Assembly: GCF_003268655.1 (NCBI RefSeq)
Contig: NZ_CP029642.1
Location: 1,302,001-1,366,000 of the forward strand
Length of the DNA: 64,000 nucleotides
Reading direction: 5' to 3'
DNA from: Arthrobacter dokdonellae
GTDB lineage: Bacteria > Actinomycetota > Actinomycetes > Actinomycetales > Micrococcaceae
In this document: piece by piece, positions 8,235 to 17,117 of the stretch
How positions within the stretch are numbered: the first letter of the stretch is position 1
How the letters are laid out: every line of letters begins with the position of its first letter
The notes under the pieces: model-generated
What the model saw: the letters and a program-made list of their open reading frames with translations, nothing else
Told to the model about the DNA's origin: nothing
Databases searched by the model: none
Program-made: the position numbers and the translations under genes

Positions 8235-8918
8235 ATGAAGACTTCCCGCGGAGCGCATCCCGTCAGCCGCCAGGTCCTGGCCGACCATGTCTACGAGGAG
8301 ATTCTGGAATCCCTCATGGACGGGCGCCTTGAGCCGGGAGCCCAGGTCAGCATCGACGGCACGGCGCGCGACCTGGATGTCTCGCCGACGCCTGTGCGTG
8401 AGGCGCTCGCGCGGTTGGAGCACACAGGACTGGTGGTCAGAGTTGCCCTCAAGGGATACCGGGTGGCACCTGTGTTCTCTCGCGACGACTTTGCCAACCT
8501 GATGGATGCCCGTCTGGTCATTGAGCCCGTCATCACCCAGTTGGCGTGCCAGCGGATGACGCCGAAACTGCTGGGGGACTTGCGGCAGTCGATCGTCGAC
8601 CTCAAGGAGGCGCCGAGGGGGCCGTCCTTTGCGGAATTCCGCGACTACCTTGACGCAGACGAACGCTTCCACCGGCTGATCGCCGAGAACTCCGGCAACC
8701 CGTTCATGCTTGCCGCCTACGAGGCCCTGGGTGGTCAGGTTCAGCGGTTCAGGCTCTTCGGCGGGGTGGGCATCACCGATGCCGATCACGCCATCGCAGA
8801 GCATCAAGCGGTGTTCAATGCCATCGAACTGGGCGAGCCCGAGGCTGCCGCCGCCGCCATGACAGAGCATGTTGGAAGGGTCCGCCAGCGCGCCATGGAG
8901 GACGCGCCGCAGGCCTGA
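8235..8918 (+). CDS. GntR-family regulator, FCD subgroup (sugar-acid operon)
   Basis: A 227-residue regulator. The winged helix (about residues 10-75) reads DGTARDLDVSPTPVREALARLE; the FCD ligand domain follows with metal-ligand candidates DERFHRLI, EHQAVFNAIE and TEHVGRV. Start at ATG 8235; the leader has only AGGA, which is part of the palindrome, so repressor binding and ribosome access overlap. A longer frame upstream lacks conservation. It immediately precedes the tetrulose/sugar-acid operon and shares a palindromic site with it, so it is the likely local regulator. Effector unknown. Confidence 0.87.
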   Translation: MKTSRGAHPVSRQVLADHVYEEILESLMDGRLEPGAQVSIDGTARDLDVSPTPVREALARLEHTGLVVRVALKGYRVAPVFSRDDFANLMDARLVIEPVITQLACQRMTPKLLGDLRQSIVDLKEAPRGPSFAEFRDYLDADERFHRLIAENSGNPFMLAAYEALGGQVQRFRLFGGVGITDADHAIAEHQAVFNAIELGEPEAAAAAMTEHVGRVRQRAMEDAPQA

Positions 8919-9218
8919 GCCGGCTCGCGCCCGATCCGTCCGCCCGGGGCGGCCGCCCCGAGTGCCGCCGCCCCGACCGCCTGCCCCGACGGCCCGGCTT
9001 GGCCACCCGGCTTGGCCGTGCCAGCGACGGTTGCGCCCTGGCGCGCGTCAGGGCGCGTTCGACAATTCCGTGTCCAGGGCGCGGTCCTGAAGCCTGGCCC
9101 ACACGGCCCGCAGCCCGGTCGCAAACGGCCCGCAGTCCGGCCGCACCTCGGGCCGCAAATGGCGCCCGGCCTGCGTCCGCGCGCGATCCTCTGTGTGGGC
9201 CTTCCCAAAATGTGATTC
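8919..9218. other. Intergenic, no gene seen
   Basis: Very GC-rich spacer between the regulator and the promoter of the catabolic operon. Short inverted stretches such as GCGCGTCAGGGCGCG are present, but I cannot support a gene or a defined terminator here. Confidence 0.5.
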
Positions 9219-9254
9219 TTGACATAGTCTGTAGCGATAGTAGATCCTATAGGA
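9219..9254 (+). promoter_or_regulatory. Promoter and operator of the sugar-acid/tetrulose operon
   Basis: TTGACA at 9219-9224 is a perfect -35 hexamer; TAGATC at 9241-9246, 16 bases on, is a weak -10. The palindrome TCCTATAGGA (9245-9254) overlaps the -10 region, so a bound FCD repressor would block RNA polymerase. The same palindrome lies before the regulator gene. The next gene starts 29 bases later with AAGGAG. Confidence 0.6.
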
Positions 9255-9283
9255 AACAGGATCACGACTAAGGAGTCACACCC

Positions 9284-10282
9284 ATGGCCTACACAGCCGC
9301 CAACTGGCCGATCAGCGCAGCACTGCTGCAATTCCCGGGAACCAACGCGGCCGGCCGGCATATTAACGATGCCGACGCCGGCGACTGGGTCCAGGTGTTC
9401 CAGGAGGTCAAGAATGCCGGCTTCGAGAACGCCGACTTGACCGACAGCTGGGTCCGCCCGGGGGACCTGGGCACCGCGCGGCTCGCCGAATTCAAGCAGG
9501 CCGCCGCACAGGCGGAGATTGGCATCCCCGTCATCTCGGCCATCCGCAGCAGCGTCATTGACGCGAAGAACTGGGCAGACAACCTGGCCTACAGCCACCG
9601 CACCATCGACGCCGCCGCGGAACTCGGCTGCGAGGTCGTCTCCCTCGGCCTCCACCAGGCCCTGACTGCCGAACAGCAAAAGCAGCTCTGGTTTTGGACC
9701 GTCCAGGGGCACACCGATGTGCCGGGAAACACGGAAACGTGGACTGACGCCGTTGTCCGTCTCCGCGAATTGGGCGGGCATGCAGCCGAGGTCGGCGTCC
9801 TGCTGTCACTGGAAATGTACGAGGACACCTACCTGGGCACGGCCGACTCCTCGGTGAAACTGGTCCAGGACATCGGGCTGGCCAACGTGGGCCTCAACCC
9901 GGACGTGGGAAACCTGGTCCGCCTTCACCGCCCCATCGAGGACTGGCGCGAGGTGCTGGAAAAGACCTTGCCCTACTCCAACTACTGGCACGTAAAGAAC
10001 TACCTCCGCGACGAGGACGTGGCCCGCGACAGCTACATGGCCATGCCCGCGCCCATGGAAAGCGGCATCATCAACTACCGCGACGCGTTCCGCACCGCCA
10101 TCTCCGTCGGCTTCCAGGGCATCATCTGCACCGAGCACTACGGCGGCGACGGACTGAGCGTGACCGCCAGCAACCAGGCCTACCTGCGCAGCCAGGTCCT
10201 GCCCAAGCATGACGGCTATGCACTCGGCACGAGCCAGGTGGCCCAAGGCCGGCAGCAGCCCGCCACAGCCGTGTCCGTCTAA
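9284..10282 (+). CDS. Sugar-phosphate isomerase/epimerase-like TIM barrel (AP_endonuc_2 fold)
   Basis: A 332-residue protein of the xylose-isomerase-like TIM-barrel superfamily. Metal-ligand positions typical of the fold are visible: Glu in VLLSLEMYEDTY, Asp/Asn in VGLNPDVGNL, His in YWHVKNYLRDED and Glu in GIICTEHYGGDG. TAAGGAG precedes the ATG. First gene of the plus-strand catabolic operon, followed by a tetrulose-type kinase. In related pathways this superfamily supplies hydroxypyruvate-isomerase-like OtnI (2-oxo to 3-oxo-tetronate) or a 3-oxo-isoapionate decarboxylase giving L-erythrulose. Which applies here cannot be decided from sequence alone. Confidence 0.75.
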   Translation: MAYTAANWPISAALLQFPGTNAAGRHINDADAGDWVQVFQEVKNAGFENADLTDSWVRPGDLGTARLAEFKQAAAQAEIGIPVISAIRSSVIDAKNWADNLAYSHRTIDAAAELGCEVVSLGLHQALTAEQQKQLWFWTVQGHTDVPGNTETWTDAVVRLRELGGHAAEVGVLLSLEMYEDTYLGTADSSVKLVQDIGLANVGLNPDVGNLVRLHRPIEDWREVLEKTLPYSNYWHVKNYLRDEDVARDSYMAMPAPMESGIINYRDAFRTAISVGFQGIICTEHYGGDGLSVTASNQAYLRSQVLPKHDGYALGTSQVAQGRQQPATAVSV

Positions 10283-10332
10283 ACAGCCCCGCTCAACCCC
10301 GCACGGACACCTTGCGGATTAGAAGAGGAACC

Positions 10333-12075
10333 ATGACCCAGATATTCGATGATCCCGCCAACTTCGCGGACGAGGCCCTTGACGGCTTTGTGGCCGCAAA
10401 CCGGCAGTATGTTTCCCGCGTGGACGGCGGCGTGGTCCGCGCAACGGCCAGCCCCCGGGGACAGGTAGCCGTTGTGGTCGGCGGCGGCTCCGGCCATTAT
10501 CCGGCCTTCGCCGGGCTGGTCGGGGCCGGACTGGCCGCCGGCTCGGCCTGCGGCAACATGTTCGCCTCCCCGGCGGCCGGGCAGGTCTACCGAGTGGCCA
10601 AGACGGCCCACAACGGCGGCGGCGTCCTGCTCAGCTATGGCAACTATGCCGGCGACGTCCTGCACTTCGGCCAGGCCCAGGTGCGCCTGAACGCCGAAGG
10701 AATTGAGACGCGCACGGTCCTGGTCACCGATGACATCGCCAGCGCCCCGGCGGACCAGCTGAAAAAGCGCCGCGGCATTGCCGGGGACCTGACCGTGTTC
10801 AAGATTGCCGGCGCCGCCGCGGAGGAGGGCTTGGACCTGGACGAGGTGGAACGCCTCGCCATATTGGCCAACGCCCGGACCCGCTCCCTCGGCGTCGCCT
10901 TTGACGGCTGCACGCTGCCCGGAGCCCCCGAGCCCCTCTTCCACGTCCCGACCGGCCTCATGGCACTGGGGCTGGGCATCCACGGCGAACCCGGCATTTC
11001 CGAACACCCGATGCCTACGGCATCCGAGCTCGCCGAGCTGCTCGTGTCACGGCTGTTGGAAGACCGGCCCGAGAACCCCGGGACCCGCGTGGTGCCCATT
11101 GTCAACGGCCTGGGCACCGTCAAGTACGACGAGCTGTTCCTGCTCTTTGGCAAGGTGGAAAAGCTGCTCACCGCCGCCGGACTGACCGTGGTGGAGCCAG
11201 AATGCGGTGAACTGGTCACCAGCCTGGACATGTCCGGGCTGTCCCTGACGCTGCTGTGGCTCGATGACGAACTCGAACGCCTGTGGGCCGCTCCGGCGGA
11301 CACGCCTGCCTTTCGGAAGGGCGCCGTGGCGCAGCGCGCCCGCCGTGAAGTCAACGCGGCTGCCGACAGGCTGGACACGGACAGCGAACGGCCCACGGCA
11401 GCCGCTGCCGCGCTGGGCAGGCACGCAGTGTCTGCCATCGCGGCGGTGCGGGACGTCGTCGTCGAACACGAGCAGGAACTGGGCCGGCTGGACGCGATTG
11501 CCGGCGACGGCGACCACGGCATCGGCATGCGCCGGGGCGTGGAGGCGGCCGTTACGGCGGCGAGGGCCACTGAAGCAGCCGACGGCGGGGCCTCAGTTCG
11601 CCGCATCCTCGCCGCGGCGGGGGAGGCCTGGAGCGAAAAGGCCGGCGGGACCTCCGGTGCCCTGTGGGGCACGGCCGTGATCGCGGCCGGCGCGGCCTTG
11701 GGCAACAGGGAGAGCTACACGGGACAGGACGCGGCGGGCGCCGTCGAAGCGTTTGCCTCCGCCATCACCGAGCTGGGCAAGGCTGAGCTCGGAGACAAGA
11801 CCATGGTGGATGCGCTGCTGCCGTTCCGGGACGCGTTCACGGCCGCAATTTCCGACGGCGCACCGTTGGACCGGGCGCTTGCAGTGGCCGCGGCCGCAGC
11901 CGGCGCAGCTGCGGACGAAACCGCCGGATTGCGGCCCCTGAAGGGCCGGGCCCGGCCGCTCGCCGAGAAAAGCCTGGGCCACCCGGACCCGGGGGCGGTG
12001 TCGTTCGGCCTCATCGTCGAACGGCTGGGCCGCCACGTTGATGCAGAATTCATCGGACAAGGAGCCAAGGCATGA
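10333..12075 (+). CDS. Dihydroxyacetone-kinase family kinase (DhaK-DhaL fusion), likely tetrulose kinase
   Basis: A 580-residue ATP-dependent kinase. The N-terminal DhaK domain has [15 protein letters not shown] and the substrate-binding His region [14 protein letters not shown]. The C-terminal DhaL domain has the nucleotide/metal motif [14 protein letters not shown] and [11 protein letters not shown]. Full length for fused kinases of the DAK1/LerK/DerK type. Start ATG has AAGAGG upstream; an in-frame codon 21 bases earlier is ignored. Its stop overlaps the next ATG (ATGA), so it is translationally coupled to the RpiB-type isomerase. With RpiB and TPI homologues nearby it most likely phosphorylates L- or D-erythrulose rather than dihydroxyacetone; this is context inference. 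Confidence 0.88.
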   Translation: MTQIFDDPANFADEALDGFVAANRQYVSRVDGGVVRATASPRGQVAVVVGGGSGHYPAFAGLVGAGLAAGSACGNMFASPAAGQVYRVAKTAHNGGGVLLSYGNYAGDVLHFGQAQVRLNAEGIETRTVLVTDDIASAPADQLKKRRGIAGDLTVFKIAGAAAEEGLDLDEVERLAILANARTRSLGVAFDGCTLPGAPEPLFHVPTGLMALGLGIHGEPGISEHPMPTASELAELLVSRLLEDRPENPGTRVVPIVNGLGTVKYDELFLLFGKVEKLLTAAGLTVVEPECGELVTSLDMSGLSLTLLWLDDELERLWAAPADTPAFRKGAVAQRARREVNAAADRLDTDSERPTAAAAALGRHAVSAIAAVRDVVVEHEQELGRLDAIAGDGDHGIGMRRGVEAAVTAARATEAADGGASVRRILAAAGEAWSEKAGGTSGALWGTAVIAAGAALGNRESYTGQDAAGAVEAFASAITELGKAELGDKTMVDALLPFRDAFTAAISDGAPLDRALAVAAAAAGAAADETAGLRPLKGRARPLAEKSLGHPDPGAVSFGLIVERLGRHVDAEFIGQGAKA

Positions 12076-12557
12076 TGCAGGACAAGCCAGGATTTCGCAT
12101 AGTGGTCGGCAACGACTCCGCCGGTGTGGAGTACAAAGACGCGCTCAAGGCGCTGCTGGAAGGGGACCCCCGGGTTGCCACCGTCATTGACATCGGCGTG
12201 GGGCCCGACGATTCCCGGGCCTACCCGCATGTGGCCGTCGATGGGGCGCGAATGGTGGCCGGAGGCGACGCCGACCGCGCGCTGCTGATCTGCGGCACCG
12301 GGCTCGGGGTGGCCATCGCGGCCAACAAGGTGCCCGGCATCCGTGCCGTCACCGCCCATGACAGCTATTCGGTGGAACGCTCGGTGCTCAGCAACAACGC
12401 CCAGGTACTCACCATGGGCCAGCGCGTCATCGGCCTGGAACTGGCCAAGAAGCTGGTCACCGAGTGGCTTGCCTATACCTTTGATGAAAACTCCGCCTCG
12501 GCCGAAAAGGTCGACGCGATCTGCTCCTATGAACCCGACTACACGAAGGCTTCCTGA
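12072..12557 (+). CDS. RpiB-type isomerase, probable D-erythrulose-4-phosphate isomerase
   Basis: A 161-residue RpiB/LacAB-family sugar-phosphate isomerase. The phosphate loop is [19 protein letters not shown], followed by [27 protein letters not shown] in the usual order. The typical active-site Cys is present in ICGTG. ATG overlaps the kinase stop; a second ATG lies one codon on. In erythritol/threitol pathways of actinobacteria a member of this family (DerI/EryI) converts D-erythrulose 4-phosphate to D-erythrose 4-phosphate. Coupling to the kinase supports that role over ribose-5-phosphate isomerisation. Confidence 0.85.
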   Translation: MMQDKPGFRIVVGNDSAGVEYKDALKALLEGDPRVATVIDIGVGPDDSRAYPHVAVDGARMVAGGDADRALLICGTGLGVAIAANKVPGIRAVTAHDSYSVERSVLSNNAQVLTMGQRVIGLELAKKLVTEWLAYTFDENSASAEKVDAICSYEPDYTKAS

Positions 12558-12560
12558 ACC

Positions 12561-13532
12561 ATGACTGCAACTGACACCACCGCCCAGAAGAAGTTCGCCG
12601 TTGTCGGCTCCGGCTACATGGGCGGCGGAATTGCCCAGGTCCTGGCCCTCGGCGGCGCCCGCGTGGCCCTGGCCGACGTCTCGGCCGAGGTCGCGCAGAA
12701 CAACTACGACCGCCTGCTCACCGAATCGGACCAGTTCGTGGCCGACGGGCTTTTCCCGGCCGGCTCCACCGAGATCCTGCGCGAGAACCTGTGGGCCGCG
12801 AAGGACATCGAGGAAGCAGTTGCCGACGCCGAATTCATCGAGGAGGCCGTCCCCGAAGTCCTGGCCATCAAGCATGAGACGCTGGCCCGGATCAGCGCCG
12901 CCGCCCGCCCGGATGCCCTGATCGGATCCAACACATCCACCATTTCCATCGCCGACCTGGCCGGGCCGGTTGCGAACCCGGAACGCTTCCTCGGCGTCCA
13001 CTTCTCCAACCCCTCCCCGTTCATCCCCGGCGTCGAGGTCATCCCGCACGCCGGCACGTCGGCGGCCACCGTGGGCACCATCCGGGAACTGGTCCACTCC
13101 TCCGGGAAGCAGACTGCCGTGGTGAAGGACGTTACCGGCTTTGTGCTCAACCGCCTGCAGTACGCGCTGTTCCACGAAGCCGCGCAGCTTGTGGAGCAGG
13201 ACATCGCCACGGCCGAGGACATCGACACGCTGGTCCGCACCACCTTCGGCTTCCGGCTGCCCTTCTTTGGCCCGTTTGCCATCGCGGACATGGCCGGGCT
13301 GGATGTCTACAATTTCTGCTACCAGTCGCTGCAGACCGGATTCCCGGAGCGCTTTGCCACGCCCAAGATCCTCACCGAGCTGGTCGACGCCGGAAAGCTG
13401 GGCACCAAGACGGGCGCTGGCTTCCTCAACGTCCCCGCCGAGCGGACACCGGCGCTGATTGCCTACCGCAACAAGGCCTACGTGGCCATGCAGCAGCTCC
13501 TCGAGGACCTCGGCCCCGCGCCCATCAACTAA
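12561..13532 (+). CDS. 3-hydroxyacyl-CoA-dehydrogenase-fold NAD-dependent dehydrogenase
   Basis: A 323-residue protein with the N-terminal NAD motif VVGSGYMGGGIAQVLALGG and the 3HCDH features NTSTISIADLA, the catalytic-His segment GVHFSNPSPFIPGVEVIP and VTGFVLNRLQYALFHEA. It keeps the fold of HbdH/PaaH, but also of L-gulonate 3-dehydrogenase (lambda-crystallin), which uses a free sugar acid. In this operon a hydroxy sugar-acid substrate is more likely than an acyl-CoA. It starts 4 bases after the RpiB-type gene. Confidence 0.82.
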   Translation: MTATDTTAQKKFAVVGSGYMGGGIAQVLALGGARVALADVSAEVAQNNYDRLLTESDQFVADGLFPAGSTEILRENLWAAKDIEEAVADAEFIEEAVPEVLAIKHETLARISAAARPDALIGSNTSTISIADLAGPVANPERFLGVHFSNPSPFIPGVEVIPHAGTSAATVGTIRELVHSSGKQTAVVKDVTGFVLNRLQYALFHEAAQLVEQDIATAEDIDTLVRTTFGFRLPFFGPFAIADMAGLDVYNFCYQSLQTGFPERFATPKILTELVDAGKLGTKTGAGFLNVPAERTPALIAYRNKAYVAMQQLLEDLGPAPIN

Positions 13533-13566
13533 TTCGTTCCCCACCACTGACCACCAGGAGACATCC

Positions 13567-14346
13567 ATGTCCGAAACCACCGCAGCCTTCCCCGCTGAAC
13601 GCACCGCCATCGTCACCGGAGCCGTGTCCGAACGCGGCATCGGCCGCGCCACGGCCAACTACCTGGCCGAGCGGGGCTGGAGCATCGGCGTCGTCGACCT
13701 TGACGACGCCGCCTGCAAGGCCGTCGCCGCCGAGCTGACAGCCACCTACGGGGTCAAGGCCCACGGCGTCGGCGCCAACATCTCAGATGAGTCCTCGGTC
13801 CGGGCCGCCATCGATGAGATCGAGGCTGCGCTTCCGCAGGTGGTGGCCCTGGCAAACATTGCCGGCGTCAGCTCGCCCGTCGCATACCTGGAACTGGAGC
13901 CGGCCGAATGGGACCGGGTCCTGGGCATCAACCTCAACGGCGTCCACTACGCGACCCGCCGGGTTGCCGAGTCCATGGTCAAGAACCGGATGGGACGGAT
14001 TGTGAACATCTCTTCCGTCTCGGCCCAGCGCGGCGGCGGAACGTTCTCCAAGACGCCGTACTCCGTGGCGAAGGCCGGCGTGATCGGCCTGACCCGCGCC
14101 ACCGCCCGCGAGCTGGGTCCGTTCGACATCACCGTCAACTGCGTCTCGCCCGGCCCCATCGACACCGACATCATGGGCGGCACCCTCACCCAGGAACGCA
14201 AGGACGACATGGTCAAGGACCTGGTGGTCAACCGTGTCGGCAACACCCGCGACATCGCCGCAGCCATCCACTACTTCATCGGCGAGGACTCCGGATACGT
14301 CTCGGGCCAGACGTTGAACGTGGATGGCGGGCTCTACATGCACTAA
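13567..14346 (+). CDS. Short-chain dehydrogenase/reductase (SDR), classical
   Basis: A 259-residue classical SDR. Cofactor motif TGAVSERGIGRA, the NAG-like ANIAGV, the catalytic Ser in ISSVSAQRG and the Tyr/Lys pair in YSVAKAG are all seen. The C-terminal half has the usual VSPGPIDTDIMGG. CAGGAG precedes the ATG. It could oxidise a polyol or sugar acid to the keto form at the entry of the pathway; the acidic residue VVDLDD after strand two suggests NAD(H). Only 34 bp separates it from the previous dehydrogenase. Confidence 0.88.
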   Translation: MSETTAAFPAERTAIVTGAVSERGIGRATANYLAERGWSIGVVDLDDAACKAVAAELTATYGVKAHGVGANISDESSVRAAIDEIEAALPQVVALANIAGVSSPVAYLELEPAEWDRVLGINLNGVHYATRRVAESMVKNRMGRIVNISSVSAQRGGGTFSKTPYSVAKAGVIGLTRATARELGPFDITVNCVSPGPIDTDIMGGTLTQERKDDMVKDLVVNRVGNTRDIAAAIHYFIGEDSGYVSGQTLNVDGGLYMH

Positions 14347-14475
14347 AAGGGAGGCCTTTCCAGTGCCCATCTTTGTCGGCACATCATGCGCAATGCCGGT
14401 GGCGGGTCTGCCGGGTAGTTCCTTTAGCACCACCGACGGTGCAATCGATTTTGAATCTACACACAAGGAAGTGTC

Positions 14476-15798
14476 ATGAGTCAGTCAACGGAAAGCGTCA
14501 GGGACAGGCAGCGCAGCAAGGACCACAAGAAGGTCAAGAACCTTCGATATTTGGTCCTCGGCTGGCTGCTGGTCGCGGGGCTGCTGAACTACCTGGACCG
14601 GTCCGCCGTTTCGATCGCGGCGCCGGAGATGATCAAACAACTGGGCCTGACCAAGACGGACATCGGCCTGCTGGGAACCGTGTTTTCCTGGACCTACGCC
14701 TTTTTCCAGCTCCCGGCCGGTTACCTCATTGACAAGTTCGGCCCGAAGAAGATGTATTTCATCGCGGTGGCAGTCTGGAGCGTAGCCAGCTCATTGATGG
14801 CCTTCGGGCACTCGATGGTGCATTTTGTGGCGTTCAGGGTCCTGCTGGGCATAGGGGAGTCTCCGAATTCGCCCAACAGCTCGAAGATCACCACCCAGTG
14901 GTTTCCGCGCGAAGAACGCGGCCAGGCAAGTGGGATCTGGGACAGCGGCTCCAAATGGGGCTCGGCCGTTGCCCCGCCAGTCCTGACGCTGCTGATGCTC
15001 GCTTTCGGGTGGCGCGGAATGTTTATTGTCATTGGCATTTTGGGCCTTATCGTGGCCATCGCGTTCTATATGTTCTACAAGGCGCCGGAAGAAGCCAAGA
15101 ACCTTTCCGAGGAGGAGTACCGGCACATCCTGGCCGGGCGCGATAAAACTGATGTCCCGGCAGCAGACATTCCCTGGCTGTCGTTCTTCAAGTACCGCCA
15201 GACCTGGGGCATGATGCTGGGATTCTTCACATCGATCTGGATCTGGAACATCTTCATCACCTTCCTCCCGCTCTTTCTGCAGGACACACTCGGGGTGTCG
15301 ATCGGAAAAACCGGCTGGGTCGCGGCAATCCCCTACCTCGCGGCGGCAATAGCAGGAATCTACGGCGGACGTATCACTCTTATGCTGGTTCGCCGCGGCG
15401 GAAAGTCCGCAATGGGGTCCAAGCGGCTGGTACTGGTCGTCGCCGCAGTCCTCACCGGAATCCTGCTGGTCATCGTTCCGTTCATGCACTCGCTCACCGG
15501 GGCCATTGTTGTCCTGTGCCTGGCACTTGGGCTCATTGCCATCATCCAGTCCCAGTCATGGGCACTGACCAGCGACATCGTCCCGGACACCCACGCCGCA
15601 CGCTTTGGCTCAATCATGAACTTCGGCGGCTACTTCGGTGGCGCACTCGCGCCGGTCATCACCGGAATCGTCGTCGACAGGACCGGCTCCTATACGCCGT
15701 CGTTTATCCTGGCGGGCATTATCGCGGCTCTCGGCGCGCTGTTCTTCGGGCTGATGGTCTCCAAGCCCATCGATGTGACGGAGCAGGCAACGGCATGA
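14476..15798 (+). CDS. MFS transporter, anion:cation symporter (ACS) type
   Basis: A 440-residue integral membrane protein with about 12 predicted segments. The N-terminal NYLDRSAVSIAAP and the loop GYLIDKFGPKK are hallmarks of the ACS family (hexuronate, galactonate, tartrate, phthalate carriers). The cytoplasmic N terminus is strongly basic. AAGGAAG lies before the ATG. A 129-bp gap separates it from the SDR. The family usually imports organic acids, which suggests the locus degrades a sugar acid rather than a neutral polyol. Confidence 0.88.
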   Translation: MSQSTESVRDRQRSKDHKKVKNLRYLVLGWLLVAGLLNYLDRSAVSIAAPEMIKQLGLTKTDIGLLGTVFSWTYAFFQLPAGYLIDKFGPKKMYFIAVAVWSVASSLMAFGHSMVHFVAFRVLLGIGESPNSPNSSKITTQWFPREERGQASGIWDSGSKWGSAVAPPVLTLLMLAFGWRGMFIVIGILGLIVAIAFYMFYKAPEEAKNLSEEEYRHILAGRDKTDVPAADIPWLSFFKYRQTWGMMLGFFTSIWIWNIFITFLPLFLQDTLGVSIGKTGWVAAIPYLAAAIAGIYGGRITLMLVRRGGKSAMGSKRLVLVVAAVLTGILLVIVPFMHSLTGAIVVLCLALGLIAIIQSQSWALTSDIVPDTHAARFGSIMNFGGYFGGALAPVITGIVVDRTGSYTPSFILAGIIAALGALFFGLMVSKPIDVTEQATA

Positions 15799-15841
15799 GA
15801 TTCACTCTGGCTTGGGCCCTGACACACAAGGAGAATGAACG

Positions 15842-16894
15842 TTGAGTTCCCAAGACCGCTACGTCGTCGGGCTGACCCGCGACGGGGCACATCCGGACGG
15901 ATCAACCATCTTCGGTGATGTGGGCCTGGAAAGATTGGACCAGGCCGGCATCTCCTGGCGGCTGATGCCGGACGTGCCCCATGGTCCTGTCAATGCAGAA
16001 GCGCTGGCAGGGCTCGACGCAGTACTGTCATTCGGACACATGCCTTTCAATGCAGAGCTGGTGCGCCATGCTCCTCGGCTCAAGCATGTGGCGCGCTTCG
16101 GCGCCGGCTACGACGGTATTGATCCGCAGGGACTGGCCGCCGAGGGAGTGATTGTCACGACCACGCCCGCCGAGGTCCGCAAACCACTCGCACTCAGCGG
16201 GCTGACGCTCATACTAGCTGCCGCCCACCGCCTGGTCGAAAACCACCGAGTGACCGCGAACGGGCTCTGGGAGACCGGTCGCGGCGGGCACCGGGGGCAG
16301 GGCATTGATGGGCGGACCGTCGGCATTATCGGCTTTGGGAGCGTCGGCACACAGCTTGCGGAATACCTGCGGCACCTGGGAGTTGTGGTCATCACCACCG
16401 ACCGCAACTCCAGCCGGGCCGCCGAACACGGCATCGCGGGCTTTCCGCTCCTGGAACTTGCCAGCCGCTCTGACTTCGTTGTGGTTACGGCCGCACTGAC
16501 CAGCGAGACCCGGGGAATGGTGGACGCGGACTTTTTCGCTGCCATGAAGCGCACCGGCCACTTCGTCAACATTGCCAGGGGCGGCCTGGTGGATCAGGCC
16601 GCTCTGACCCGGGCCCTGGTCGACGGCACGATTGCAGGAGCGGCCCTCGACGTGTTCGACCCGGAACCACCGTCCAAGGGTGATCCGCTGTTCGCACTCG
16701 ACAACGTCATCCTCTCGCCGCACGCCCTATGCTGGACGGCCGACTTCACTCGCGATGTCTCTGCCAGTGTCATCGCGTCCGTGATCCAGGCGTCCCACGG
16801 CAACGTCCCCGATGCGGCGTTGAGCCGCGGACTGGTGAACGCTTCCACTTGGCGCGGAGCATCACTGAAACTCGCCGACGCGCAACACGCGTGA
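15842..16894 (+). CDS. D-isomer-specific 2-hydroxyacid dehydrogenase
   Basis: A 350-residue NAD-dependent dehydrogenase. The NAD domain begins DGRTVGIIGFGSVGTQLAEY; the catalytic Arg is in NIARGGLVDQAAL, the Glu in DVFDPEPP and the His in LSPHALCW, the arrangement of D-glycerate/phosphoglycerate dehydrogenases. A TTG start is used: AAGGAG is 8 bases before it and no in-frame ATG or GTG with a ribosome site exists. It may reduce or oxidise a 2-oxo sugar acid or recycle glyoxylate/hydroxypyruvate. Confidence 0.85.
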   Translation: MSSQDRYVVGLTRDGAHPDGSTIFGDVGLERLDQAGISWRLMPDVPHGPVNAEALAGLDAVLSFGHMPFNAELVRHAPRLKHVARFGAGYDGIDPQGLAAEGVIVTTTPAEVRKPLALSGLTLILAAAHRLVENHRVTANGLWETGRGGHRGQGIDGRTVGIIGFGSVGTQLAEYLRHLGVVVITTDRNSSRAAEHGIAGFPLLELASRSDFVVVTAALTSETRGMVDADFFAAMKRTGHFVNIARGGLVDQAALTRALVDGTIAGAALDVFDPEPPSKGDPLFALDNVILSPHALCWTADFTRDVSASVIASVIQASHGNVPDAALSRGLVNASTWRGASLKLADAQHA

Positions 16895-16952
16895 CTCGTC
16901 GCTCAATCGTCCACCTGCCCGGCGCCCACTGCCGCCGACTAAGGAGCAACCC

Positions 16953-17060
16953 ATGGAACCACAAACCCCCGGTGCCTGGAGCACCGCCCGCAAGCTGTAC
17001 CTGCTGGTCGGCATCATCGCCTGCGTCGGCGCCGTCCTTCTCATGGCCTTCCCGCGCTGA
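16953..17060 (+). CDS. 35-residue single-span membrane microprotein
   Basis: ATG at 16953 follows AAGGAGCAACCC, as strong a ribosome site as any in the operon. The peptide has a short polar head (MEPQTPGAWSTARK), one hydrophobic helix (LYLLVGIIACVGAVLLMAF) and ends PR. It sits between the 2-hydroxyacid dehydrogenase and the second MFS transporter. Small one-helix proteins beside transporters can modulate them; that function is only a guess. I do not recognise a family. Confidence 0.65.
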   Translation: MEPQTPGAWSTARKLYLLVGIIACVGAVLLMAFPR

Positions 17061-17117
17061 CACGCAACCCGAATCCCAAGCTCTGACCAAAGCATCACCG
17101 TTCAATGAGGAGTCTGC

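Noticed and set aside
11715..13658. A 647-residue minus-strand protein
   Set aside because: It is antisense to the kinase, RpiB-type and dehydrogenase genes, which have clear motifs and ribosome sites.
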